Source: Planoprotostelium fungivorum (lineage: Eukaryota; Evosea; Variosea; Cavosteliida; Cavosteliaceae). Taken from it: a DNA stretch of 64,000 nt. This document shows positions 37,401 through 48,112 of the stretch, piece by piece (position 1 is the first letter of the stretch; every line of letters starts with the position of its first letter). Both the position numbers and the translations under genes were made by a program. Where the stretch lies: positions 118,199 through 182,198 of the forward strand of contig MDYQ01000030.1 in assembly GCA_003024175.1 (NCBI GenBank), written 5' to 3'. Below the pieces are notes generated by a model. That model was not told where the DNA came from, did not search any database, and saw only the letters and a program-made list of their open reading frames with translations.

Positions 37401-38597
37401 GTGGCCTCGGAAAAATCCTGGAAAAATTGATCCAATATGCCTGACTTCTGCACGGACACAGCGCTCATGGTCTCTGAATCGAGTATGGTGAACTTAATGT
37501 CACCACCGGCACCCGCAGACAGTAGTTTCATCCTCTTCTCGTGTCTCTCCTGCTCACTTTTCATCACGTGACCTCCCTCTCTCTTCTCACCTTGTCGGTC
37601 AGCTGACACGGCACATTGTTTTGGGACGGATTGAATGTTTGAGACGGTTTGGTAACTGTGTTCAATTGTGTAGATGGAGTCGATGTCGCATTTGAATGAG
37701 ACGCTTGTGGATTCGGATGAAAATTGGATGAGATGGTGACTTGGGGTAGTACTGCGGGAGAGTTTGTCTTTTGAATCGTATTTCGGGCGGGAACGTGTGG
37801 AGTAGGTTGTACAGTGTTTCGGTTGATTGGGGGATGAATAGGTGCACGAATAGGTAGTGATCCGTTGATAGGTGCCTGATGCAGATCAGACGATGCGATC
37901 TGTCAATGTGGACGTCTTCTCACCGTCTTTACAGGGACACTGCTGGTGGAAGTCTGTGGAATCGTTTGATACAAGATGGTTGTTTTCGGTGCCATCTGTT
38001 TCGATTAGATGCGAACAATTCGACAACGATTTGCTCACCTGGGCTGGTGGTTCTTTCTTGGTTTCAATGTCATCGACGAGATCTAGACCCAGAGAAAAAC
38101 CTGGCGTTTCCATCTTCTCGTTCTCTGTGATGATTGAGAACGAATGAGGTTCAAATTCTCACTGATGAAATTGGATGTGGAGCGATCGTATGCGTGTGAA
38201 GTAGGGAAAATATCGTTCTTCTTTGATTTAACGGATGACTTCATCACGTTCGAAAGAGGAGCATTATTTTGGACTGTATCAAAATGTCTGTCAGACGATG
38301 AATGATTCCGTATGGATAATCACCTGCCGTTTGTTGTCTTTGAGCTGACGATGTCGGGTTTCCAAAGCGAGTTGAGGGCGAGTCCTGTTGTGCATTGGAT
38401 GTAAACTTGCGCGGTATAGCAGATGACTGCTTCTGAGGGGATGCATTGAAGTAAACACTCGGTTTAACACCTTGGCCCGAGATTTGTGTCGTTGTCGTTA
38501 CACTAGGTGCTCTCACAGAGGGGGCAGAAGTCGTCTTTTGTTGTCTGGCGATTTGATCGATTTGATCCCAATCCACATCGTCAAAGTCATCGTCCAT
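34412..38597 (-). CDS. SMARCAL1: SMARCAL1/HARP-type annealing helicase
   Basis: A SNF2-family ATPase that rewinds RPA-coated DNA at stalled forks. About 1,000 residues in many exons. The acidic start (MDDDFDDVDWDQIDQIARQQ) and a low-complexity region precede a HARP-like domain (GDIKFTILDSE ... GIRQWKFPISLYEQV). The helicase core follows: motif I ADEPGLGKTIQAI, motif Ia VLVACPASLRDHW, the DESH box in IIIGDESHTIKSW, SKRVILLSGTPMFSKPAE, MIRRLKKDVQQELP, then lobe 2 with VKILVFAHHKDPLEG, AAILSIKAAGVGLTLT and ITQAEDRAHRIGQKKPVDVRF. The tail is basic and ends KPKGLSKLAAFKL. Motif I has Pro where animal proteins have Met. Family membership is clear. Some exon edges in the first kilobase are approximate. 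Confidence 0.88.
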
Positions 38598-38978
38598 CGG
38601 TGTCTGTTGTGTTGTATGCTTGATCTTGGTGATGTTCCATTTCCGCGAAAATTGAATCTACAATTTAAAATCCAGCAAAATGTTTATTTTATTTATCCAC
38701 TTGGTGAAACTTTCTTGTCAGGTTGTCTCACAGACACACCCAATCAAGTAGATCAAACTACTGTCGAGGACTGCTGGATCCTATAGATACTCATCAAGTA
38801 GTTCTCTGATGTCGACTTGAAGAGGAAGATAGGTATGAGGTTAGACCTGTTCTGTGCAGAAGACAAGAGTTTGCTGGACACTTCAAAATGATATCACTGG
38901 AGAGGACAGACACCACAACGGAACAAGCGACGAGAGAAGAGGACAAGGTTAATTTCTCTACAATATTTATCGACGAAC
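38598..38978. other. Intergenic region
   Basis: Promoter side of SMARCAL1 and 3' flank of the sugar transporter. No ORF with recognisable content is present. The minus-strand ORFs that reach down to 38794 are out-of-frame shadows of the transporter. Confidence 0.5.
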
Positions 38979-40829
38979 TTAAACGCTCGATGGCTCGGCG
39001 AGCTCGAACTGGTTCTTCTTTCCGATGTCCTCTCCTCCAAACAAAACTTCGATCTGCTCCAAAGTGAGTCCCTTGGTCTCCGGAACAGCAAAGATGGTGA
39101 AGATGGCCATGATGACACAGAAGCCTCCCCACACGATGTACGTGTAGTAGTTGATCGCCTTCAAGATGAGAGGTGCGATCTTGCTGACCACGGCGTTCCA
39201 CACCCAGTTGGACACGGTGGAGGCAGAGGTACCCTTGGCACGGTAACGAAGGGGGAAGATCTCGGACTGGTAGACCCACACGACTGGACCCCAAGTGGAA
39301 CCAAAGAACACGGTGAAGATCTCGATGAAGACGATGGCACCGATGCCGAGCTGAGCGAGACTGTGCTTGTCGCTGCCGACTTGTCCAAAGATGCAGACGG
39401 TGATGAGAGAGATACCCATGCCGAAACCTCCGACGATGAGGAGCCATCTTCTACCTTGCTTCTCGACGAGCCACATTCCTGGAATAGTGGACAACATGTT
39501 GATGGCAGAGTTGATGAGGGGGAAACCGATGATGGCCATGGTGGGGCTGAAACCGAGAGCGGCGTAGAGGGAAGATCCAAAGTAGAGGATGATGTTGATA
39601 CCCGTCCACTGCTGGAAGAATTGAAGGGTGATACCCAAGAAGGTTCTGTAGCGAACCACTGGATCGGTGAAGAGCTGGACCCAGCTGCCCTCTCCAATCT
39701 CTCTCTCCTCGTCGACTTGTCTGACGATGTCCTTGTATTCGTTCTGAACAGCCTCGGACTCTTCTGGCTTGCCTCTTAATTTGGCGATGACGGCGAGACC
39801 CTCGACAGATCTTCCCATGTAGATGAGCCAACGTGGAGAGTAGGGGAGGAAGGTGAGGGAGATCATCATGGCCACACAGGGGATGAACTGGAGTCCGAAG
39901 GCGAGTCTCCACTCGGCGTCTCCCTTGGCGTCGGTGTAGTAGACGATGATGAGGGAGTTGACACAGGTGGCGATGAAGATACCGATGGTAATCATGAACT
40001 GGTAGATGGCGATGAGACGTCCTCTGACTTCACTCTCTGCGGTCTCGGAGATGTAGAGGGGCACCACGCAGGACATGAAGCCCACACCAGTACCGGCGAC
40101 GAAACGGCCGAGATAGAGGGTGGCGATGTTTCCAGCGATGGTCTCCATAGCCACTCCGATCAGGAAGAGGGCACCTCCGGTCATAATGGTCATCTTTCGA
40201 CCGACCGAATTGCAGGGGTAAGACACGAGGGCGGCTCCAAAGGCGGCACCGATGAGGAAGGTGAAGGTGATCTGAAGGAAATGTCAGTTGGGACTGTGGG
40301 GTAATTCTCCGGAACTCACCCAGCCAGAGATGTCTGCCTTCCCTGTGGTGTCGGCGAGAGTGCCAGTTTCATCGTAGTATTGGAGGCCGAAGAAGGTGTT
40401 GAATGGAACCATCTCAAAGACCTGGCTGCAATGACGTCAGTGAGTGTGATGACAGAGAGAGTGATGGACNCGATGAGGAAGGTGAAGGTGATCTGAAGGA
40501 AATGTCAGTTGGGACTGTGGGGTAATTCTCCGGAACTCACCCAGCCAGATATGTCTGCCTTCTCTGCGGTGTCGACGAGAGTGCCCGCTACATCGTAGCT
40601 TTGGAGGCCGAAGAAGGTGTTGAATGGAACCATCTCAAAGACCTGGCTGCAATGACGTCAGTGAGTGTGATGACAGAGAGAGTGATGGACGTACTTGATG
40701 ATACCGATCTCGTAACCTGCAATCATCGTCAGAGACGTGTTGGTGATGATGATTGTGATGCTCACCAAAGAGGAAACCTCCCATACCAGCGGTGAAGGCC
40801 ACCAGCCAACCATATATGTTGAATCCCAT
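38979..40829 (-). CDS. Sugar porter (MFS), interrupted by an assembly join
   Basis: A twelve-helix hexose-type transporter. The first exon is MGFNIYGWLVAFTAGMGGFL. The main exon (40226 downward) carries the family landmarks: NSVGRKMTIMTGG, YLGRFVAGTGVGFMSCVVPLYI, the central SPRWL motif, QFFQQWTGINIILYFG, GRRWLLIVGG, WVYQSEIFPLRYRAKG and the terminal PETKGLTLEQIEVLF. The 5' part holds a 220-bp tandem duplication with an undetermined base at 40470. The exon beginning QVFEMVPFNTFFGLQ is therefore present twice, with different residues after it. The true gene probably has one copy, or two paralogous transporters were merged. Read as drawn, the duplicated exon would insert a second partial copy of the first loop. 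Confidence 0.8.
40250..40690. repeat. 220-bp tandem duplication around an N
   Basis: Copy A (40250-40469) and copy B (40471-40690) are separated by a single n at 40470. They are identical except for roughly ten to twelve substitutions, clustered in the coding exon and mostly changing amino acids. Intron sequence is almost unchanged. This is the pattern of two overlapping contigs, alleles or paralogs joined at a gap. Confidence 0.9.
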
Positions 40830-41696
40830 TGTGTCTGTAGCTGTTCACGTGTGGTTGTTGGTGACGCTTGTCGAATGGTTTGTAAGGCCTCACAAACTGT
40901 AGAGATACCATTTGGTTACGAAGATATCCAAAGGAAGGACACCCAGTATTCCCTCCCGCGTTAACTCTACCGCTGAGCCACGTTCAAGTACCGTGATAGG
41001 ACTCTCTCTAGATTTAAACAACCCCGTTGGTCAAGGAACGACCTCGGGTCATTTCTCTATATTTCCGGTGCTCCGTTGTCATATCCGTCACATCCATCAG
41101 ATTCTATAGCGTTTCCGCCCATGTCAGCTCTATGTCTGGCTCCACCGCCTACAGAAACTCACCTCTAACGCCGTTAGGTCCCGTACGAGAAGCTTGAGGT
41201 ACAGAGCTGCACTTGCAATGAGCTCATCCTCAACTTTGAACGGAGAATTTTGAGCGGGATATGGAAGCCCGGCCGTAGATTTGAAGAAGATTACGACCGA
41301 AGCTTGAGACCGATAGAGAGTCATGCGACATAGAGAGAGCCGTCTCCTACCTCACACTGTCCGCAGCTTGCAGTTCTATGGATGCAGGGAGCGCCCGACA
41401 GCCACCACACCACCGCCAGCGGATTCAGTCCGTTTGGACGGAATATTGCGGAGTTTCCCGAGTCCGAGTCCGCAAGTCATTCGGACTTCTCCCGCCCGTT
41501 GAATCCACAGTTCCATCGATAGAGGGAAATCTACCTCCTCCTCGTTCTGAACACGAGGCACCACGAGAGACCACAATGGATAGAGGGAAGAGAGATAGAA
41601 GAAGTACACAAGCCACACGTGACACGAAACACGTGGGAAAGACAAATAAAAGGGGGATTTTGGGAGAATATCGGACGTTTATGATCGAGTGATCGT
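40830..41696. other. Region without a supported gene
   Basis: This stretch lies between the transporter start and the Con-6 stop. ORFs on both strands (41130-41324 minus, 41378-41692 plus) lack domains. The plus ORF ends 4 bases before the Con-6 stop and is probably chance. Confidence 0.4.
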
Positions 41697-41954
41697 TCAG
41701 AAGTCCTGATTCTCGAGTCTCTCGCGTGCGTGTTCTTTGGCCTCTTCGGAGACATTGGGGTTCTTCAGGGTGGCCTTGAGGCCTCCGGCCACGTTGCCGG
41801 GGTTCTTTCCGGTCTCCTCTCTGGTCTGCTGCTCCTCCTCGTACTGGGGCTGCAGCTCTTCAATCTTCTGCTGGGCGTTCTCCTTGGCCTCGTCAGAAGC
41901 GTTGGCGTTAGAGAGGGTGGCCTTGTAGCCTCCGATGACGTTTCCGGTGGACAT
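41697..41954 (-). CDS. Con-6 domain protein (two repeats)
   Basis: A single-exon gene for 85 residues with two tandem Con-6 motifs: GNVIGGYKATLSNANASDEA and, 40 residues later, GNVAGGLKATLKNPNVSEEA, each followed by a charged helix. Con-6 motifs were first described in the fungal conidiation-specific protein 6 and are mostly fungal. The protein is small, hydrophilic and probably unfolded. The codon bias is strong (GCC, GTC, AAG), suggesting abundant expression, perhaps in spores or cysts (inference from the fungal role). Confidence 0.85.
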   Translation of the reverse strand: MSTGNVIGGYKATLSNANASDEAKENAQQKIEELQPQYEEEQQTREETGKNPGNVAGGLKATLKNPNVSEEAKEHARERLENQDF

Positions 41955-42303
41955 GACGGTGATGTTGTTGGTGTGTTCGTGTGATTGTGTTCGAGAGAAG
42001 GTTCGAACCGTGTGGGCAGACCACGTGTCTACGTTGATGCGAGGGCGAACTTGCGTCTCTCTCGTTCTGGAGGGAGAATCTGAAGGAGGGGAGTACGTGC
42101 GTCAGAAACGAGGACAGGGACAGTTGGATGGACGAAATTCACACGGCTGCAGCTGTCACGTCTCACGGTCACGCATGAAAATATGGAAGATGAGTCATCA
42201 GGTGAGATTGCGAGCGATTTTCGGGGTAAAGACGTAAGCTTTCGTTTATTCTCATCACTGATGAGTCATCAGTGCTTCGCGATGTGAAGATCGCAGGTGA
42301 TGT
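41955..42303. other. Intergenic region
   Basis: Promoter side of the Con-6 gene and 3' flank of the dioxygenase gene. A plus ORF at 41935-42237 has no recognisable content. A direct repeat of 'gatgagtcatcag' occurs at about 42189-42201 and 42259-42271. Confidence 0.45.
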
Positions 42304-43586
42304 CTACCAAGGTTGCAACCCCATCAGGTTCTTCCCCAACGGACTCCACTCGAACGGTTTGTATCCATCGACTTCGATGTCTATAAATTTCTTGGACATG
42401 AAGTTGTGATGTCTGCCCGTCTCCAAGATGGTCTTCTGTCTTTCGATGAAATCTCGATTCAATTGTACGTCTGTGGTCTCATCAGTTCATAGTTCATCTG
42501 TGTGGGAACATCACCTGGGAGATGCCCAACGTATAGCACTTGTCTGAATCCCTCGCGGTTCTCTGCTTCAGAACTCTGTGCGTGAATGAGACGTGCGCTT
42601 TGTTCATGATCGACTCACATGAGGTAACCTCCAATCCCAGAAGAGGAAGTCCCCCTCCTTTAGAGGCACGAACTCCATCTTTTCTGGTGGGAATCGATCG
42701 TTCAGATCAGTGGCATTGCCTCTCTTTAACGAGAGGTCCTTTGGTGCTTCCTGCTTTACGTCGGTGTGATCCTGCATGATGATGATTTACTTGAAAGTGG
42801 ACGTGCATCTCTCGATGAAAACGAGGTAATACGGTGAATCCTCCACTCCCTCTCTGTAAACTGTCTGTCACTGCCAGCATGCCTTGAATGGGCTGCCAGA
42901 ACATCAGCTGTGATGTTCCCGCCTCGTTCAATTGAAACGGATCGTAAGGATTCAAATCCAAGTGAACACCCGTATCTCTTTGTGGTGCATTCTGTGATCG
43001 ATGAGATCGAGCGATGCGTAGAGATCACATACGTCTTTCGAAGGTGCACGATAGCAACAGCGATTGAGGAAGCAATACATTCGTTCGGGTGAAAAGCTCC
43101 CAAGTCGATTCGGCCATTGAGTATCATCCTCGCAGTACGTAGCTGTGTGCGATGTGAGGACAAGCAACTAATGTCTTACGAGGTGTACCTTCGAACAATT
43201 GAGCGTAAGCGAGATGGAGGGAGTCTAATTGTCTGATGTGATTGGCAGCTTCACCATGCATGAATTCGATCATCCCGCCAAAGCCTCGACCGATATTAGA
43301 AAACTGTAATACGTGTCAATGAATCAAATCTCCCTTACAGGATCACATTTTTCCACGTGGATGGATCGTCCTGTCTGACACCATGCTTCTCAGCAAATTG
43401 AAGGACTTGCTCTCTGTGACGAGTGACCAGCTCTGGTGGAATCAGACCAGGAACCACCACATAGCCTACATCCAAGAATGTATCGATGTGCTGACGTGAC
43501 AGAGGACCAGAGACGGTTGAACTATAACGACGATATTGAAGACCTATAGGGTGTATGTATCGCGAGATCTGAGCTCTCGCAATCAT
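42304..43586 (-). CDS. Phytanoyl-CoA dioxygenase (PhyH)-like protein
   Basis: A non-heme Fe(II)/2-oxoglutarate oxygenase fold of about 340 residues. The start at 43586 gives MIARAQISRYIHPIGLQYRR, an Arg-rich, acid-free leader that could be a mitochondrial presequence. Then come GPLSRQHIDTFLDVGYVVVP (typical PhyH N-terminus), an exon with GFGGMIEFMHGEA, and VHLDLNPYDPFQ, whose H-x-D supplies two iron ligands. MLAVTDSLQRGSGGFTVLPRFH is the conserved substrate-lid region, and a C-terminal VSFTHRVLKQR probably supplies the distal His and the 2-oxoglutarate Arg. It ends GKNLMGLQPW-stop. Substrate unknown. Alternative starts upstream would need a non-ATG codon. Confidence 0.75.
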
Positions 43587-44392
43587 CTGATGATGGTGTG
43601 GACCAAACAATAGTGCCACCAACGTCTACACCACATCTTTATGCGGAATTTTTAAAATTTAAAATGGCCAATAAGAGTGCTCATCTTGGTGTGGCGAATC
43701 ACTACTGCAGAACCAAATCACCCAAGAGTGCACTGAGCTTCCGCATGCAGTCATCCGTCCCACGACACGTCCAGGTGTGATCCAATCAGTATTTCAATTT
43801 GAAGCGGTAGTTGTATAAGATCGATCGGCAATGCAGAACGGAGTATTCATGAACCGCAGTCCTTTAAGGCGAGCGGAACAGCGGTGCCTCACACTGATCA
43901 TCAATTAGTGTGTTGGGTATACCGATAATGGGAAAAGATGGGAGCATGTCACGTGAACAAAGACCCATTCGATCAAGACTGTGCGTGTGTGCGGCTTCAA
44001 TATCGACCGTCCGTGGAATTCTTGGATGTTAGATCGGTGGACTTCTGAGTCCTATCCTCTTCAGCAGCTGATCTGTCTCTGAACATATGATTTGGTTTTT
44101 CTGGTTGGTGTCCATGCATTTGGATCACTAATTTTTTTGTCGTGCATATTCCAGTAGTCGGGAGAGAAGTGATCCATTCTCAATGTACCATTTGACAACA
44201 ACCGGAAAAACCGAATCATATTGATAGAATGAGCCAGTAAAGAAGCTTTGAATATGATCTTTTAAAAGTTGAAGAAGTTAGTGTTTGTTTTCGTGAGTTC
44301 CTGGCAGTGTGTTCCGTAACCTTGGGGACGTGTAAGCTGGTCGTAAAAACGAAAATAGCGAGAGAGGAGTAGAGGTTAGCAAGGCTCTCACC
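43587..44392. other. Intergenic region with MITE copy 2
   Basis: Divergent spacer between the dioxygenase and gelsolin-type genes. Apart from the element at 44088-44218 I see no ORF or RNA gene that can be supported. Confidence 0.5.
44088..44218 (-). mobile_element. MITE-like element, copy 2
   Basis: A 131-bp unit, reverse-complement of 23176-23307 with only a handful of differences. The flanks show TA on both sides of the terminal TGATT/AATCA, a possible 2-bp TA target duplication as made by Tc1/mariner-type transposases. It has no coding content. Confidence 0.8.
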
Positions 44393-47300
44393 ATGTCTTA
44401 CGTTTCTCTCCTCAGTGAATACAAGGGACCCATCGAGACGTTTCGCCAGCCGATGACGGGTAGCATTGTGATCTTACATCGGGTTGACCAATCTCAGGGT
44501 ACCTCGCTGTAAAAGTCATAGAAGCAGAGTCGCTTCCGATTCGATCGACTAAACCATATGTCAAGGTGCGTGTGGAGGAAGATCTCAGAATGATGTTGGA
44601 TAGGTCGGTTTTACAGCTTACATCAAGACGAAACCCTCTAAATACAATCCAACCCATCCAGTGTGGGAAGAATTGCTTGAATGTAATGTGAGCGACGGGG
44701 ATATGCACCTGACGCAGTCACAGGGAATAACATCACAGTACAGCCCGACCACAAACTAAAATTCTCCATTTATAACAAAGGTGGGCGTGGAGGATACGGT
44801 TCACCTACTGACAGGCTTAGCTACTGTTGCAGGGGACGAGAATATGGGTGAATGCTACGTGTCCACCAATCACATCTTGGCGAATGAGCTTGTGGAGAGG
44901 TGGCATGACCTCGTTCCAGGAAAGAACGGGAAGCCTACTCAGGGGCGAGTTCACGTCAGAGTCAATTTTCAGACGAAAGACGTGAGAGTTACGGTGTTGG
45001 TCGTTTCTGATCGCCAACAGAGACCCGAACCACCAATAACAGATGAGATCAGACCCTCAGCACCAGCTTCACCGCTCGTCCCTGTCGATGTCAGAGAAGA
45101 AGCTAGGAAGGAGAGAGTAAGGAAAGCTCTGGCGGATGAAGAGGAGCCGTATAGGGACAGTGACGGCGAGACTGCGAGTGAAGATCTTCCAGACTACGAA
45201 GACAGCATGAAGAAGAGGCAAGACAAAGACGCCAGGAAAGCCAAGAGAGATGCTATCCGAGCTGAGAGAATGGCTAGAAGAGAGAGCTTGGCAGACGAGT
45301 ATAAGAGAAGATTAGAGGAGGAAGACAGAAGATGGGAGGAAGAGAGAAGGAAGAGAACCGAAGAGGATGATGCCAGAGAGAGGAGATTCAAATCCAACAG
45401 AGACGAGGAGCTCGCGCGCCACGAAGCAGCCGTACAAGCGTTCGATCTCGAGAGAGCTCAACTGTTAGAGCGTTTGAGTGCGGAGAAGAATGCCAGAGAG
45501 GCAGCCGAGAGAAAAATACACCAAGAGAGGGAGAACCGTGGAGACAAAGATGCATCAGACAGAGAAAGGCTTGAGAAGGACAGGCTAGCCGCGGAGAGGG
45601 AGGCACAGATGCACCGAGAGATGTTGCAACAGCGAAACGCCAGCATCCGCAGACACAAGGATGCATTCGAATTCGAGAGGGAAGGAATGGCAAGAGAGAG
45701 ACAGATACTCCTACAAAGACTCGAAGCCGAACGCCTGGCCAGAGAGGAGGCCGAAAGAAGGGCCAAGGACGAGGTGGATCACAGAATGAGTGAGAAGATG
45801 TCCGCAGAAGAAACCGAGAGGAGGAGACAAGAGATCACGGAGAGAGAGGCCATGAAGAGGGAGATGATGGAATTGGCCGAACGCTTGAAATCAGAGACTC
45901 GCGCTCGTGAAGAAGCGGAGAAGCGAGCACAAGAAGAAGAGATGGCTAGAATCGCGAAAGAGAAGGAACGGGATGAAGAGAAGGAACTACTGAGGAGACA
46001 AGAGGTGGAGAGGGAGGAGGCAGCGAGAGAGAGAGCGGAGATACTGGTCCGTCTGGAAGCGGAGCGACAGGCTAGGCTAGAGGCAGAGAAGAAGATGATC
46101 GAATACGAAGAGGCGAACTCGAGTCGTTCCGCTTATGAGAATGAGAGGGAGGCACTCGCCAAAGAGAAAGCTCTATTGATGGCCAAGCTGGAAGTCGAGA
46201 GGAAAGCTAGGGAGGAAGCTGAGAGAAAGGCCAGGGAGGAGGCAGAACTCAGAGACAAGGAGATGGCTGCGAGAGAGCGTGCTGAACTGATGGCCAAATT
46301 GGAGGCTGAGACAAAAGCTCGACAGGAAGCGGAGAGGAGAGCCAAGGAAGAAAAAGATGCCCAGAACAAGAGGGAGAAGGAAGCGACAAGAGAAAGGGAG
46401 GAAGCAGCATTGAGGGCGGAAGAGGCTGAGAAGGCAGCTCTGGTAGCTCAATTGGAGATGGAACGTCAAGCACGTGAAATGGCAGAGAAGAAACTGATTC
46501 AGCAACGAGAAGAGGCAGCCAAAGAAGATCAATCCGGAAAGAACGATCTACAGAGGCGAGACGATGAAAGGTCTGAAGCTCAGAGAGTCGAAGCTCAGAT
46601 GGCATCAGACAGAGACGCTATCCGAACTACAACCACACCACCCACGCCCGTTCGAAATAGAAGGAACACGCGAGCTTCCGTTAGGTTGGAAGAGAACGGA
46701 GCTGAAGAAGAAGGTGACGCGAATTGGACGAGATGATTCTGATGGAAATAGATCAAATGGTCACCGATGAACAAGGTCAAAAGATCAGTGAGTATTTGTT
46801 TCGATTTAATGATCTCACGCAAAACAGGAATCCACCTCACAAAGTTCCGCGTGGTCGATGGTGAGCTGCGAAGACAACCTGCCGGGCGTGTCAGGTATAG
46901 AGTTTCTTCAATCATGAATTAATATCGACAGAGAATTCTCGTCTGATTCCGGCTACATCATAATACGGGTACGTATGAATGCGGTTCAAAATATCACTGA
47001 CGATATGAAGACGGAGGAGAGTCAGAATCAAACGACCAATAAGATCTATACATGGATAGGCCACAAGACCGATCGATCCTTGGAGACTGTTCTGTTGGAG
47101 AAAGTTGACGAGCTCGCATCCCAATATCCCACCACCTCTCCTGTCAAAAAACTCGTGAGGTCAGTCTTTCTGCGCTCTCACTGACCACTTCAGCACCAAG
47201 GACTCGAATCGAAAGAGTTCCTCTCTTCCTTCCAAGATGCCACCATTCATTACACACAAGAGAAGGAAAGCCGAAAGAATAGATTGATGCGTATCATAGG

Positions 47301-48062
47301 AAAGAAGAACATGAGAGTGTATCTGGGCAAGGTAAGTCCATTCACGGGTATTGCAGATTGATGTTCGCGCAGGTCAGTTTCACCTACTTGAATGCTGGAC
47401 AATCCTGTGTGTTAGACACTGGCCACCGAGTGTACCAGTGGATTGGTAAGCAATCTACGGCAGCCAACAGAAGAAGAGCGAATGAGGTCAGGTAAATCAT
47501 TCCATCACGAATTGATTGCAACAGATTCTGCGTGCTCTGGTCAGCGAGCGTACTGGAAAGGCTCAGACTGTTATCGTCGGTGAGTTGGATGCACTTAGAA
47601 TTGTGATTGAGAGAAATCAGATCAAGGTACGGAGGACGCAGAATTCTGGGATGCCATGGGTGGAAGAGGGCCCGTCAGCGACCCCAACGATGACGATGAT
47701 TACGTCGACACCGAACAGTTAGCCAAGGAGAGACAGTTGTACAGGTGAGATTAGAACCTTCAATCTGATCTCTTACACCGACCAGACTGGATGTACAGCC
47801 CGATGGCCAGATCACGTTCACGCTGGTGGCGGCAGGTATCGATCTGGATCAGCAACATCTGGACACGAAGGAGGTGTTCCTGTATGACGCAGGTGTCGAT
47901 CTCTTCGTGTGGGTGGGGAAGCAGGCTGCACCCGAAGCGAAGAAGAACTGCATGGATATCGCGGCAAAGCACGCACAGCAGAAGGGAAGAGTTGACACTC
48001 CGATCACGAAACAGCTGGAGGGAGGCGAGAGCGACTACTTCAAGGTCGCCTTCTCCTTTTAA
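44393..48062 (+). CDS. C2 - coiled coil - gelsolin-repeat protein
   Basis: About 1,050 residues. The start at 44393 gives MSYVSLL and, after an intron, an N-terminal C2-like domain: YLAVKVIEAESLP, STKPYVK, TKPSKYNPTHPVWEELLE, then GECYVSTNHILANELVERWH and GRVHVRVNFQ, the last strands of the fold. A long continuous coiled coil (about 45110-46620) follows, full of AREEAERKA-type heptads. After a Thr-rich linker come gelsolin-type repeats: an EFSSDSGYIIIR strand, IYTWIGHKTDRS, VLDTGHRVYQWIGKQS with NRRRANE, EDAEFWDAMGGRGP and KEVFLYDAGVDLFVWVGKQA before the stop. Gelsolin repeats bind actin or calcium, and C2 binds membrane lipids. The architecture implies an actin-membrane linker (inference). 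The intron between 44680 and 44715 is the least certain. Confidence 0.8.
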
Positions 48063-48112
48063 TATTGGATAAAACGGATCGCATTGTATTTGATTTATTC
48101 TCGTGTCTATAT

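Noticed and set aside
41378-41692. A 104-codon plus-strand ORF next to the Con-6 gene
   Set aside because: Biased toward Arg, Pro and Ser as expected of chance frames, no family, and it ends at the convergent Con-6 stop.
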